In this document: positions 13,841 through 22,333 of the stretch, piece after piece
Layout of the letters: each line of letters starts with the position of its first letter
Numbering within the stretch: the stretch's first letter is position 1
NCBI GenBank assembly: GCA_038043185.1
Contig: JBBTCO010000052.1
Location: 1-23,010, forward strand
DNA length: 23,010 nt
From: UBA5009 sp038043185
GTDB lineage: Bacteria > Bdellovibrionota > Bdellovibrionia > Bdellovibrionales > Bdellovibrionaceae
Reading direction: 5' to 3'
Program-made: the position numbers and the translations under genes
The notes under the pieces: model-generated
Databases searched by the model: none
The model's input: the letters and a program-made list of their open reading frames with translations, nothing else
Told to the model about the DNA's origin: nothing

Positions 13841-15601
13841 GTGAGTAAGATTACAAAAAGCAGTACTGCGGAATATTTTGCGAAGAATCTTCAACAAGTT
13901 GGATTTTCTTCTCCGCTTAAAGCTGTACTGACTACTTTGAAAGAAGCCGTAGATAATTCTTTGGATGCCTGCGAAACTGCGGAAATTCTTCCAGAATTGA
14001 TAATTGAAGTTACAAAAGTTGGCGCCGGTTCAACAAAAAACACTGATCTGATTCATATTTCCGTAGAAGATAACGGGCCTGGAATTGATCCCGATGATTT
14101 GGCCCAAGTTTTTGGCGAGTACTTAGCCTCCTCAAAATTTGGTCGCGGACAATGTTCGCGGGGCCAACAAGGTATTGGTATCTCGGCGGCTACCACTTGG
14201 GCGCAAATGACAAACGCCAAAGGTGTCGTTGTTGTCAGTAAAACCAAGGGCATGCGAAAAGCTTTACGTGGACAAGTGGACGTCGATATTAAAACTAACA
14301 CCGGGCTTCTTCGTAACAAAGAAAGTATTGAGTGGAACAAACCTCATGGAACAAAAGTTGAATTTGTTTTTGACGGGCGGATTCAACTGAATGGAGACGG
14401 TGGTTTGCTGACTTATATTGAAGGCACCGTTTTAGTGAATCCCCATTTATCATTGAAATACAAATTGGCAGACGCCGATTGGTTAAAAATTGAACGAGTT
14501 AGCACAACAGTTCCAGATATTCCGGCAGCAACTTTGCCTCATCCTCATACTTTCAAATTGGGTGAGTTTATCACTCACTCACATTTGTTTGGAAAAGTTT
14601 CAGTCGCTAAGTTTTTGAAAATGGGATTTTCAAGAATTTCCGATCAATCAATGGGTGATTTTGTTAAAGCCGGTTTGCCAAAGGCTTTAATCAATAAACC
14701 AGTTAATTCTTTGAAAGATGAAGACTTTAAAAAAGTTTTCAGCGCCGTTCAAAACACTGAACTTATGGCTCCTTCAACTAAATCTGTATTAACAGTGGGT
14801 GAAGAAGCGCTTTCAAAAAGTATTCAGCGCTTGGGTGAAGTGGATTTCTTTTCGGTGGTCACCAGAAAACCATGTATTTGTGATTTTAAACCCGTAGTGA
14901 TCGAGGTCGCCTTAGCGCGATTTATTACTCGAAATTTAGACGCGGATTCTCCGGTGCAACTTTTGCGTTTTGCTAATCGCGTTCCATTGCAATTTGATAA
15001 ATCAGGCTGCGCCATCACTTGGGCTATTGAATCGGTAAATTGGAAAACATATGGTTTACAACAACCTAAAGATTCATTGCCAATTGGACCTTATGTTTTT
15101 GCGGTCAGCGTGGTGTCTCCATTTATTAAATTTAAAAATGCTTCTAAAGAAACGATTGATGCTTCCGAAGAATTAGTTGCGGAAATTCGTTTGGCTTTAA
15201 TCCAAGCGGGGCAAAAACTTTCTCGGCATATCAAAAAAGAATTTAAAGAAGCGGATTTGGAAAGAAAACTGGCTCATATTGAGCAGTTCGGTCCTATATT
15301 AGTCGAAAAGTTAGCTTTTCTGGTTGGCGCTTCTGATGCGAGAAAAAAGAAAGCCGAAGAAGGTCTTCGTAAACTTTTAGGAAGAGATTCAAAAGAGGCC
15401 ATCGCAGATCTTGAACACGCCGAAACAAAATTATTAGAGCAAAAAAGAAGAGAAGCAAAAAAGAGTGGTGTTTCTGAAGAAGATGCAGATATTGCAATAA
15501 TGGCTGGGGATTTAATTCCGCCATCTGAAGGAAAAACTGAAAAGCCTGACAAAAAAGAAAAACAAAAAGCAAAGCAAAAAACCACTGGTAAAAAGAAATA
15601 G
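13841..15601 (+). CDS. top6B: DNA topoisomerase VI subunit B (ATPase)
   Basis: A 586-residue GHKL-ATPase subunit of a type IIB topoisomerase. ATP-binding motifs are LKEAVDNSLDA (N box, E35/N39), EDNGPGID (G1, 76-83) and SRGQQGIGISAA (G2/lid, 106-117). The H2TH and transducer regions follow, with the family block RFANRVPLQFDKSGCAIT and VNWKTYGL. The C-terminal tail (about 550-586) is very rich in Lys and Glu and looks disordered. With subunit A it forms the A2B2 enzyme that passes one duplex through another with ATP. The GTG start at 13841 has GAGGG nine bases before it. The length fits archaeal Top6B. top6A follows after 7 bases. Confidence 0.95.
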   Translation: MSKITKSSTAEYFAKNLQQVGFSSPLKAVLTTLKEAVDNSLDACETAEILPELIIEVTKVGAGSTKNTDLIHISVEDNGPGIDPDDLAQVFGEYLASSKFGRGQCSRGQQGIGISAATTWAQMTNAKGVVVVSKTKGMRKALRGQVDVDIKTNTGLLRNKESIEWNKPHGTKVEFVFDGRIQLNGDGGLLTYIEGTVLVNPHLSLKYKLADADWLKIERVSTTVPDIPAATLPHPHTFKLGEFITHSHLFGKVSVAKFLKMGFSRISDQSMGDFVKAGLPKALINKPVNSLKDEDFKKVFSAVQNTELMAPSTKSVLTVGEEALSKSIQRLGEVDFFSVVTRKPCICDFKPVVIEVALARFITRNLDADSPVQLLRFANRVPLQFDKSGCAITWAIESVNWKTYGLQQPKDSLPIGPYVFAVSVVSPFIKFKNASKETIDASEELVAEIRLALIQAGQKLSRHIKKEFKEADLERKLAHIEQFGPILVEKLAFLVGASDARKKKAEEGLRKLLGRDSKEAIADLEHAETKLLEQKRREAKKSGVSEEDADIAIMAGDLIPPSEGKTEKPDKKEKQKAKQKTTGKKK

Positions 15602-15608
15602 GTGACTT

Positions 15609-16772
15609 ATGGCTCGCTTGTTGAGTATTCGCGAATTAAAAATTGATATTCCAAAAGAAGCGCGAATTTTAGCTGATAAAATGTTGAAGGATCTGGAAAA
15701 TTCAAAACGTCCGGTATTGGAAGCAGTAAAAACAAGCTTAGATAATTCTATTTATAATTCCAAAGTTGGATACTTAACTCCTGGAGATAAAAAAGTCCGA
15801 ACCGAGCTGAATGTTTCTTCCGTGCAAAAATTGGCTCGGGTTGTTTTTATGCTCGAGATCCTATTGCGAAACTTGGACATTGGATCGGTCAATACCAAAA
15901 GGGAATTGTACTATATATGTAAAGGTCTCATTAAAGGAAATAAACGTTATTCGCCATTAGATTTTGAAGATCAAAATGAGAGCGATACAATCATCGATTT
16001 TATTGGTGATATGCTGGAAGTTTATCGTGAAGAATTAAACTGTTTTGCCAATGATCGTGGCGGACAGACTTATTCTCAACAATTGGTGGTCACCGAATCT
16101 TTGCCGGATGGTGAAAAAGCGGTCATTGATTTATCCACTTTGGGAACTTCACCCTTTCAGCCAAAAAATAAACCTCAAGCTTTGAAACTGAAGGCTAAGA
16201 AAAAAATTGATTTTTGTTTAATTATTGAGTCAGAAGGTACCGCTAACACCTTGGCAACCATGGGCTTTACTAAACGAAATAACTGTATTTTGATGGGTGC
16301 TCAAGGGGTGCCATCAAACGGAGTTCGTGGCTGGTGCAAATTGATTGAAGAAGAATTGGGCATTCCGATGTATTTTTTCGGAGATCTGGATGCCTACACT
16401 ATGCAAAATATTTTTCGTACTTTGAAAGCAGGTTCTGCGGCGTCTTTGATTCGAAACGCCGATTTTTCGGCCCCGGCAGTTAGATTCCTGGGTGTGCTGC
16501 CCGAAGATGTGAAAAAATACTCTTTGCCTCATTATAAAGTAAAAGAATCTGATCCTTCAGAAGCAAGGCAATTGAAAAAAGCCAGAGATGTTCTGGATAA
16601 CGATCCCTTCTTTCTGGATAAAAAGAATAAAGGCCTTTGCGATATCTTAAAGTGGCTGCTCAGCGAAAAAATTCGTTGTGAACAGCAAAGTTACTTTTCA
16701 GTGGATCCAAATGATCCAATTAAAGTTGAAAAAATTATTTTAGAAAAAATCAAAACTGGCGCTTATGTTTAG
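15609..16772 (+). CDS. top6A: DNA topoisomerase VI subunit A (Spo11-like DNA-cleaving subunit)
   Basis: A 387-residue homologue of archaeal Top6A and eukaryotic Spo11. The winged-helix CAP domain holds the catalytic tyrosine in NTKRELYYICKG (Y101 or Y102, most likely Y102), which attacks DNA to form a 5'-phosphotyrosyl link. The Toprim domain follows: FCLIIESEGTANTL (203-216, metal Glu) and FFGDLDAYTMQ (257-267, DxD pair D259/D261). The block MGAQGVPSNGVRGW matches the conserved region between them. All catalytic elements are intact. AGGTGAC overlapping the top6B stop serves as ribosome site. Its end overlaps the lemA start by 8 bases, so the operon continues directly into lemA. Confidence 0.95.
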   Translation: MARLLSIRELKIDIPKEARILADKMLKDLENSKRPVLEAVKTSLDNSIYNSKVGYLTPGDKKVRTELNVSSVQKLARVVFMLEILLRNLDIGSVNTKRELYYICKGLIKGNKRYSPLDFEDQNESDTIIDFIGDMLEVYREELNCFANDRGGQTYSQQLVVTESLPDGEKAVIDLSTLGTSPFQPKNKPQALKLKAKKKIDFCLIIESEGTANTLATMGFTKRNNCILMGAQGVPSNGVRGWCKLIEEELGIPMYFFGDLDAYTMQNIFRTLKAGSAASLIRNADFSAPAVRFLGVLPEDVKKYSLPHYKVKESDPSEARQLKKARDVLDNDPFFLDKKNKGLCDILKWLLSEKIRCEQQSYFSVDPNDPIKVEKIILEKIKTGAYV

Positions 16773-17358
16773 TCCATTCTTTATTTTTATTATTCTATTA
16801 GCAGTCATCTTTTTTTGGCTTTTAAGAATATACAACGGTCTGGTTAAGGATCGAAATCTTGTAAAAAATAGTTTTTCTCAGATCGATGTGCAACTGAAAA
16901 GACGCTACGATTTAATTCCCAATTTGGTCGAAACTTCTCGAGGTTATTTGAAGCATGAAAAAGAAACTCTCGAGAATGTCATTCGCGCGAGAAATCAAGC
17001 TATAACCGCAATCGCACCGGTGGCCGCAAATCCAACAAACGGTGAAGCCATGAAAACTTTTTTAGGAGCGGAACAGGGTTTAAATTCTGCGCTTTCACGA
17101 TTGATGGTGGTTGCAGAGTCTTATCCAGATCTTAAAGGTCAAAGTGTGATGAAAGATATGATGGAAGAGCTCACATCGACCGAGAATAAAATTTCTTTTG
17201 CACGGCAAGCATTTAATGATGCGGTAATGACATATAATAACCAAAGAGAAGTTTTCCCAAACAGTTTTATCGCTGGAACTTTTCAGTTTACTGCGGCTCA
17301 GCCTTACGAAATCACTCACCTCCAAGAAAGAGAGAATGTGAAAGTTAGTTTCACATGA
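16765..17358 (+). CDS. lemA: LemA family protein
   Basis: A 197-residue LemA protein: one N-terminal transmembrane helix (about 4-20) and then a helical-bundle domain. The hallmark VQLKRRYDLIPNLVE (42-56) and the LRRQAFNDAV-like segment (here FARQAFNDAVMTYN) are present. The function of LemA is not settled; it often lies beside M48 peptidases or TPM-domain proteins, as here. Its ATG is inside the last codons of top6A, with no separate ribosome site, and its stop overlaps the next start as ATGA, so translation is probably coupled on both sides. Confidence 0.93.
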   Translation: MFSPFFIFIILLAVIFFWLLRIYNGLVKDRNLVKNSFSQIDVQLKRRYDLIPNLVETSRGYLKHEKETLENVIRARNQAITAIAPVAANPTNGEAMKTFLGAEQGLNSALSRLMVVAESYPDLKGQSVMKDMMEELTSTENKISFARQAFNDAVMTYNNQREVFPNSFIAGTFQFTAAQPYEITHLQERENVKVSFT

Positions 17359-19286
17359 GGTTTTTTGAGCAACAAGCGATTGCACGAAGAAACTCAGTCG
17401 GGTTGATTTTTGTCTTTATTATTAATGTTGTCATTCTCTCTGCGGCCAACGCCATCGTCGTTGGAATCGTTTTTAATTTTTCTGAAGAGCAAATGATTTC
17501 AATTTTTTGTGTATCAAGTTTAATTTTTATTCTTGCTACGGGATTGAGTTTAATAGGAAGTCGCTCAGGTTCTCGAGTTGCTGAAATGCTGGGGGGGCGA
17601 GCTCTTCAGTTTCCATTGAAAAATTCTGCCGAGAAAAGACTTCATAATGTGATCGAAGAGATGTCGATCGCCTCGGGCGTGGCTATTCCGTATACTTATG
17701 TTCTTGATCGTGATGATTCAATTAATGCTTTTGCTGCAGGTACTGATCCAAAACATTTTGTTATTGCTGTAACGGATGGAGCTATGACAAAACTTTCTCG
17801 AGATGAGTTGCAAGCTGTTATTGGTCATGAGTTTAGTCATATTTTAAATGAAGATATGGAACTGAATGTGAGAACTACAGGAGTTGTGAGCGGATTTTAT
17901 ATTTTCATGAAAATGGGATTGTGGATTTTAAGAAGTCTAAGCGGAAACAAGACTTCACGTCGCAGTAAAGGTGATGTTACTTTGGCTTTTGGGATTGCTG
18001 GATTATGTTTTTTGATTTTTGGTAGCATCGGATATTTTTTAGCTCGAATTCTGCAGTCAATGATTTCCAAACAGCGAGAATTTTTAGCAGACGCTTCAAG
18101 CGCTCAATTTACTAGAAATCCCGAGGGATTAGCAAGAGCCTTAGCAAAGATCAGTTATGCGGGATCCGAGATCAGTAGTCCAAACAAACTTGAAGTGTCA
18201 CATATCTTTTTTGCCGAAGGCATGTCGGGATTTTGGACTTCTTTATTTTCTACGCATCCTTCCGCTGAAAAAAGAATTCAAAGTTTACTTCCTGGAGTTG
18301 CTATCGAAAAATTTATTGAAGAGTTGCAGCCAGAATTTAAGAAAATGGATCAAGATTCTTTCGAGAGGATTTCTAAAGAAAATGAGCTCTTTGAGCAAAA
18401 ATTGCGTGAAAGAAAAGAAAATGCTAAACAACAAATGCAAAGTCGACCCCAGGCGCAAAATTTTATTGCGAGCTTTGCAACTCCAGAAATGTTCCATTTT
18501 CGTTTTTCTGAAATGGCTTTGTTAAAAATTCCAAGCGAAATTCGCCTTAAACTGCAAGATGCTCAAAATGCACGTACAGCGCTATTTGCTGCCGTATTAT
18601 TTACTCAGGATCCTATGGCGCAAATGAACTTTCTCAAAGTTGTTGAGTCAGAGCATGTTGATTCTATGCCATTTTTAAAAGAGTGTCTGAGCTTTTGCTC
18701 TCTTAATAGCAATTTAAGATTTATCTTTCTTAAAGTAGTTTTGGGGATTTTAAGACAGGATAAAAGTGAAATCAAAACTGAATTAATGAAAACCCTTAAA
18801 GGTTTTTTCTTACAAGATCAAAAATTCACAATTTTAGAAGCGTTGTACTTTTTAATATGTGAACATGTCTTAGGGCCCGAGTCTGAAAAGACTAAGCTTG
18901 GCGCAATTAATGATTTACGTTCTGTGCGAGCGGAAATATTTAGACTCCTGCTGGCTTTTGAGTTCCCAGATAAAATTAATTCCGACACTATTCTTCAGTT
19001 TCGATTAAAATTAAATCAGCGAGAGCCTTTGTTTGTAGATGTAGGATTTTGTCCTCCTATCGAATTTCAGTTTGACCTTAGCCAATTTAAAAATGATCTG
19101 AAACAATTGAACAGATTGAGCTTGGGTTTAAAACAAAAGCTGACCTTAATTCTTTATGAAAACTTTAAATCTGATCAGGTTCTTACAGAGCAAGAGTCAG
19201 ACATATTAAGAATGATTTTACTATATCTTAAGATTCCAGTTCCTCCGATGATAGAAAATAGCTTGAATGGAACTTTAAGCGCATGA
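17355..19286 (+). CDS. M48-family zinc metallopeptidase (HtpX-like) with long C-terminal extension
   Basis: A 643-residue membrane peptidase. Two N-terminal helices (about 17-40 and 47-68) precede the M48 domain. The zinc motif is IGHEFSHILNED (HEFSH, 158-162), with the third ligand E242 in QREFLADASS; two more helices lie between them (about 178-195 and 208-232). The peptidase part ends near residue 314 with the usual THPSAEKRIQSL. Residues 315-643 are an extension I do not recognise: a charged, probably coiled-coil stretch (about 320-365), then an alpha-helical region with repeated Leu/Phe patterns. M48 enzymes degrade or cut membrane proteins. The lemA gene just upstream is a frequent partner. 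It overlaps both neighbours by ATGA. Confidence 0.9.
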   Translation: MRFFEQQAIARRNSVGLIFVFIINVVILSAANAIVVGIVFNFSEEQMISIFCVSSLIFILATGLSLIGSRSGSRVAEMLGGRALQFPLKNSAEKRLHNVIEEMSIASGVAIPYTYVLDRDDSINAFAAGTDPKHFVIAVTDGAMTKLSRDELQAVIGHEFSHILNEDMELNVRTTGVVSGFYIFMKMGLWILRSLSGNKTSRRSKGDVTLAFGIAGLCFLIFGSIGYFLARILQSMISKQREFLADASSAQFTRNPEGLARALAKISYAGSEISSPNKLEVSHIFFAEGMSGFWTSLFSTHPSAEKRIQSLLPGVAIEKFIEELQPEFKKMDQDSFERISKENELFEQKLRERKENAKQQMQSRPQAQNFIASFATPEMFHFRFSEMALLKIPSEIRLKLQDAQNARTALFAAVLFTQDPMAQMNFLKVVESEHVDSMPFLKECLSFCSLNSNLRFIFLKVVLGILRQDKSEIKTELMKTLKGFFLQDQKFTILEALYFLICEHVLGPESEKTKLGAINDLRSVRAEIFRLLLAFEFPDKINSDTILQFRLKLNQREPLFVDVGFCPPIEFQFDLSQFKNDLKQLNRLSLGLKQKLTLILYENFKSDQVLTEQESDILRMILLYLKIPVPPMIENSLNGTLSA

Positions 19287-20737
19287 GACTAGTCACTGCT
19301 GCTGAATCACTTGAAATTGATTGTCACAGTCTAGGTGCTCTTAGCAGTGATCATTGGCTGGAAATTGCTGGTCGAGAGATGGCTAGTGAAGTTTATCAGC
19401 GATGTGGCTCTAAAAGCTTATTGTTTTTATGTGGACCAGGAAACAATGGTGCTGATGGTTATGTGGTTGCGCGGAATTTATTTATGCGGGGTCATAAAAA
19501 TATTATTGTCATTAAATCAGATTCTACCTCAGAACTGAATCAGCAAAAACTTAATGAAATAAAAAAATTAAATTTGAAAGTATATTCAGTCGAACAAATT
19601 GAAGAGACTGAGTTGATTCGTCTTTTAAAAGATCATCTCGTCATTGATGCCGTTTTTGGAGTGGGTTTGTCTAAACAGATTCAAGCCCCTTGGAAAAACA
19701 TATTTCAAATTATAAATAAAAAATCAAAATTAACCATTAGTCTTGATATTCCCAGTGGGCTTGATGCCACAACGGGAAATATTTTGGGTGAATGTATTCA
19801 GGCGCATCACACTTTGGTTGTTGCGCCTTTCAAATCGGGCTTATTTTTAAATGAAGGTCCCGCTATGGCTGGTCAACTTCATAAAATAGATATTGGTTTT
19901 CCAGTTGAAATCGTTAAAGACCAAGCGAAATCGGTTCGACTTATTGGTGCAAATACTTGCAAAAAACTGAGGCCTCATCGTCAGTGGTCGTCCAATAAAA
20001 CTCATTTTGGTCATGTGCTTATTGTTGGTGGTTCTACGGGCTTTGAAGGTGCTGCGATTTTAACCGCAGAAGCCGCTTTGCGCAGTGGCGCCGGTTATGT
20101 TTCTGTGCTTTCCGATTCAGAAAAAATATATCGACGAGCAGCACCCGATTATTTGATTCAAGATTTCAGCGAGTTTGAAAATATTTTAAAACAAAAAAAT
20201 ATAAGTTCTGTGATTTTTGGTCCAGGATTAAAAATTTCTGATCGCGCGCAAGAAATTTATAAAAAGTTAAAAACAACTTCAATTCCAGTTGTTTTCGATG
20301 CCGGAGGTTTTTCTTTTTTTAAAAGTGAACCTAAAAAATTGCCAGCAAATTGGATTTCGACTCCTCACGCGGGGGAGTTATCGCGATTGATTCAAATTCC
20401 AGCGAAAGATTTAGAAAAAAATCGCCTTGAAGCGGCGGCAAAAGCAGCAGATAAAATTGGCGGTGTTATTTTATTTAAAGGCTTTCACACAGTCGTTCAT
20501 TCGGCAGGTGTAAATTACATCATTGCTTCGGGAAATCCTTCTTTAGCAAAATCCGGAACAGGAGACGTTTTGTCGGGTTTAATCGGATCTTATTTGGCTC
20601 AGGGACTGAGTCCCGAAAAAGCTGCAGTCTTAGGAGCATGGGTTCATGGGGATTTGGCGGATCAACGAATTCGTCAGGGGAAATCGCTGGATTCTTTGAT
20701 GGCTAGTGATTTGATTGAAGGCTTGAAAAATTTGTAG
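19283..20737 (+). CDS. nnr: Bifunctional NAD(P)HX epimerase / ADP-dependent NAD(P)HX dehydratase
   Basis: A 484-residue repair enzyme that restores hydrated NADH and NADPH. The N-terminal YjeF_N domain (about 1-215) epimerises R-NAD(P)HX and shows CGPGNNGADGYVVARNL (50-66) and IDAVFGVGLS (121-130, D122). The C-terminal ribokinase-like domain (about 220-484) dehydrates the S form using ADP and shows HVLIVGGSTGFEGAA, STPHAGELSRL (359-369) and AKSGTGDVLSGLIG (422-435). Both domains look complete and the length is normal for the fusion. The ATG overlaps the M48 stop as ATGA. It is the last gene of the topoisomerase VI operon. Confidence 0.95.
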   Translation: MRLVTAAESLEIDCHSLGALSSDHWLEIAGREMASEVYQRCGSKSLLFLCGPGNNGADGYVVARNLFMRGHKNIIVIKSDSTSELNQQKLNEIKKLNLKVYSVEQIEETELIRLLKDHLVIDAVFGVGLSKQIQAPWKNIFQIINKKSKLTISLDIPSGLDATTGNILGECIQAHHTLVVAPFKSGLFLNEGPAMAGQLHKIDIGFPVEIVKDQAKSVRLIGANTCKKLRPHRQWSSNKTHFGHVLIVGGSTGFEGAAILTAEAALRSGAGYVSVLSDSEKIYRRAAPDYLIQDFSEFENILKQKNISSVIFGPGLKISDRAQEIYKKLKTTSIPVVFDAGGFSFFKSEPKKLPANWISTPHAGELSRLIQIPAKDLEKNRLEAAAKAADKIGGVILFKGFHTVVHSAGVNYIIASGNPSLAKSGTGDVLSGLIGSYLAQGLSPEKAAVLGAWVHGDLADQRIRQGKSLDSLMASDLIEGLKNL

Positions 20738-20981
20738 CAGAAGCGAGACTACTTCTATCGTTGTTGCTTAATATCGAACGTCGATGGCTTTTACCCATAT
20801 CTTTATTAAACGGGCCCCTTTTAATGGCGATAATCAGAGACCGATCCAAAGATCTGAGCTTTCATGATTATTGAGCGACAAGTTAAGTAGGGATTATAAT
20901 CAAAACGATCTTGAGTTGCTTTCATTCATAAATGACCTCGGCATTAGACACCAAGGTCGTTGGATTTGACTTTGTTAAAAA
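20738..20981. other. Intergenic region, no gene seen; two weak hairpins
   Basis: No coding-like frame is visible. ATCGA-ACG-TCGAT at 20773-20785, followed by GGCTTTT, could be a weak terminator for the topoisomerase VI operon. A second imperfect hairpin at 20934-20957 (GACCT...AGGTC, with inner GG/CC) lies past the end of the minus-strand gene and lacks a U-tract. Both are weak. Confidence 0.25.
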
Positions 20982-21476
20982 TTATTCTGATGTGATTGCC
21001 TGGCGGTAAATTGGTTCAGCTTTCTTCATATCCACACTGCCATCGTTAGCAAGTAATTCAACATCAATACGAACTAAGCCTTTGAATCTGTCTTTTTTCA
21101 TAAACGTTTTAAAAGCTGAGTTGCCTTGGATTGTCGCAAGACTTTTCGCAACTGCATTACCATCTAAATTGCCGATGTTATAATAGATGCCCTTGAGTTC
21201 GATCTTATCCGCCGTAACTTTCGCGTCGATGACGTCAACACTTTGCCCTTTGGTAAAAAAGTTTCCAACTATGTAAACATGCTCAGGAGACTGAATTACT
21301 ACTAATTCATTGGCTTCAAGAGCATTTATATCACTAGGGAATCCAGCAACATTTTTTTTGACCATTTCAGTGAGATCGCGGATTTTTTGATCAGATTCTA
21401 ATACATCTCTACCGAACGCCGAAAATGAACTGAATCCTATCAGGACTGAGGAAAGTACAAACACGAGATTTTTCAT
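20982..21476 (-). CDS. Small exported protein of unknown function
   Basis: I do not recognise a family. From ATG 21476 it is 164 residues, with a clear signal peptide (MKNLVFVLSSVLIGFSSFSA, cleavage near AFG-R at 22). The mature part has no cysteine and alternates beta-rich (NELVVIQSPEHVYIVG) with polar stretches, so it is probably a soluble periplasmic protein. AAGGTGG lies about six bases before the ATG. A GTG at 21485 is a weaker alternative start. Just upstream on the same strand is a good candidate sigma-54 promoter (21510-21524), which would give a leader of about 22 bases. It is followed by no gene on its strand, so it is monocistronic. Confidence 0.7.
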   Translation of the reverse strand: MKNLVFVLSSVLIGFSSFSAFGRDVLESDQKIRDLTEMVKKNVAGFPSDINALEANELVVIQSPEHVYIVGNFFTKGQSVDVIDAKVTADKIELKGIYYNIGNLDGNAVAKSLATIQGNSAFKTFMKKDRFKGLVRIDVELLANDGSVDMKKAEPIYRQAITSE

Positions 21477-21509
21477 ATAAACCACCTTTTAGTTTTATAC
21501 TCGATTTAT

Positions 21510-21524
21510 ACAAAAGAAGTGCCA
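21510..21524 (-). promoter_or_regulatory. Candidate sigma-54 (-24/-12) promoter
   Basis: The minus strand reads CTGGCAC, five bases, then TTGTA. This matches the RpoN consensus YTGGCAC-N5-TTGCA at every core position except T for C at -12, with the correct spacing. The predicted start lies near 21498, about 22 bases before the ATG at 21476 and upstream of its ribosome site. The window also encodes an RpoN activator (4134-5510), but a link is not shown. Confidence 0.55.
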
Positions 21525-21727
21525 GGATTTAAGGTGAGAAAGACAGTTTATTGAGGTTAGAGGTCGATGCGCCGACAAACTAGTTTACAGTTACCTCTTT
21601 CTGGCGTTTCACCGCTGCTCCTCTTTTATATTTTCTTTTAAATAACTTAGGGACATCGGCGGTTGTTTTTGAATATCTTCTCAAAGCGCAAAGAAAAGGC
21701 TCAAATCAATTTTGTAAGGAGACTGTC

Positions 21728-21973
21728 ATGAAAAAAAATAAATCTGTATTTCATGATCTAGGATTTAGTAAAGAAGAAAGCGTGTCGCTGACGTTGAAAT
21801 CAGACTTGTACCTTAAAATTTTAGACATCATCGAAAAGCACAAGATTACCCCGCGAGAGCTTGAGAAAATTCTTGATGTCCCGCAGCCGCTAGTCAGTGA
21901 GCTTTTAAACGGCAAGATCTCAACCTTAAGCATTGAGAAATTAATCTCGTACTTAGAGAATCTCGGCGTGTAA
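21728..21973 (+). CDS. HigA2-like XRE-family helix-turn-helix protein (orphan)
   Basis: An 81-residue protein with an N-terminal FHDLGFSKEES segment and an XRE helix-turn-helix at about residues 38-66 (ITPRELEKILDVPQPLVSEL, then LLNGKISTLSIEKL). This pattern is that of HigA2-type antitoxins, which usually follow a RelE/HigB-type toxin gene and repress their own operon. Here the 240 bases upstream contain no intact toxin frame, so the gene stands alone. The ribosome site TAAGGAGA is strong. It may be a solitary regulator or the survivor of a decayed toxin-antitoxin pair. Confidence 0.75.
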   Translation: MKKNKSVFHDLGFSKEESVSLTLKSDLYLKILDIIEKHKITPRELEKILDVPQPLVSELLNGKISTLSIEKLISYLENLGV

Positions 21974-22049
21974 CATCGGTTAGCTTCAAGTCTAAGCGCG
22001 CAGGCTGAGTATGTGAGTACTGAGACATAGGTACCGTATTTAAATGGTA

Positions 22050-22080
22050 GGCCCCGTGCCATATTGTTCGAGCAAGGGGC
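22050..22080 (+). repeat. Imperfect repeat, copy 1 (hairpin-forming)
   Basis: The unit begins GGCCCC, holds CATATTG and CGAG, and ends GGGGC; the ends can pair (GCCCC with GGGGC). It resembles the segment at 22975-23003 in the same orientation, about 22 of 31 positions by eye with one gap. A GGTACC lies shortly before it (22030-22035). Nature unknown. Confidence 0.4.
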
Positions 22081-22174
22081 AACCGCGTTAAGAGTCTTTA
22101 ATATCCCTTGGAAAAAGAAAAATCAAATCGAATCCTCGGAGCTGGCGTGATGGGGGTTTGAAAAAGAGGGATCT

Positions 22175-22333
22175 ATGTTCATTTTATTTGATTACAGTCT
22201 AAAGATCATTTTGTACTTCTGGATCGGGGTCTTCGGCATCGGCTTTGCCGATCTGGCAATCAAGCTTATGATCAGACAGCAGCGACCTATAAGAACGGGC
22301 CTATTAGTGCAAGCACGTTCACTCGGATGCTGA
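22175..22333 (+). CDS. Short ORF, possible single-helix membrane peptide
   Basis: A 52-residue frame starting at ATG 22175 with AGAGGG six bases before it. The N-terminal half is one hydrophobic helix (FDYSLKIILYFWIGVFGIGF), then a basic stretch (KLMIRQQRP). I do not recognise it. Inside lies a perfect hairpin ATCGGC-TTT-GCCGAT at 22238-22252. A second frame (22192-22404) overlaps its second half and reads more like a protein C-terminus, so this may instead be the 5' part of a frameshifted gene. Confidence 0.35.
   Translation: MFILFDYSLKIILYFWIGVFGIGFADLAIKLMIRQQRPIRTGLLVQARSLGC

Noticed and set aside
21640..21727. Remnant toxin reading frame before the HigA2-like gene
   Set aside because: Short frames such as the one ending in KKRLKSIL look toxin-tail-like but are interrupted by stops and too short to assign.
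21894..22082. Minus-strand frames opposite the HigA2-like gene and repeat copy 1
   Set aside because: No domain, poor composition, and they are antisense to a supported gene and a repeat.
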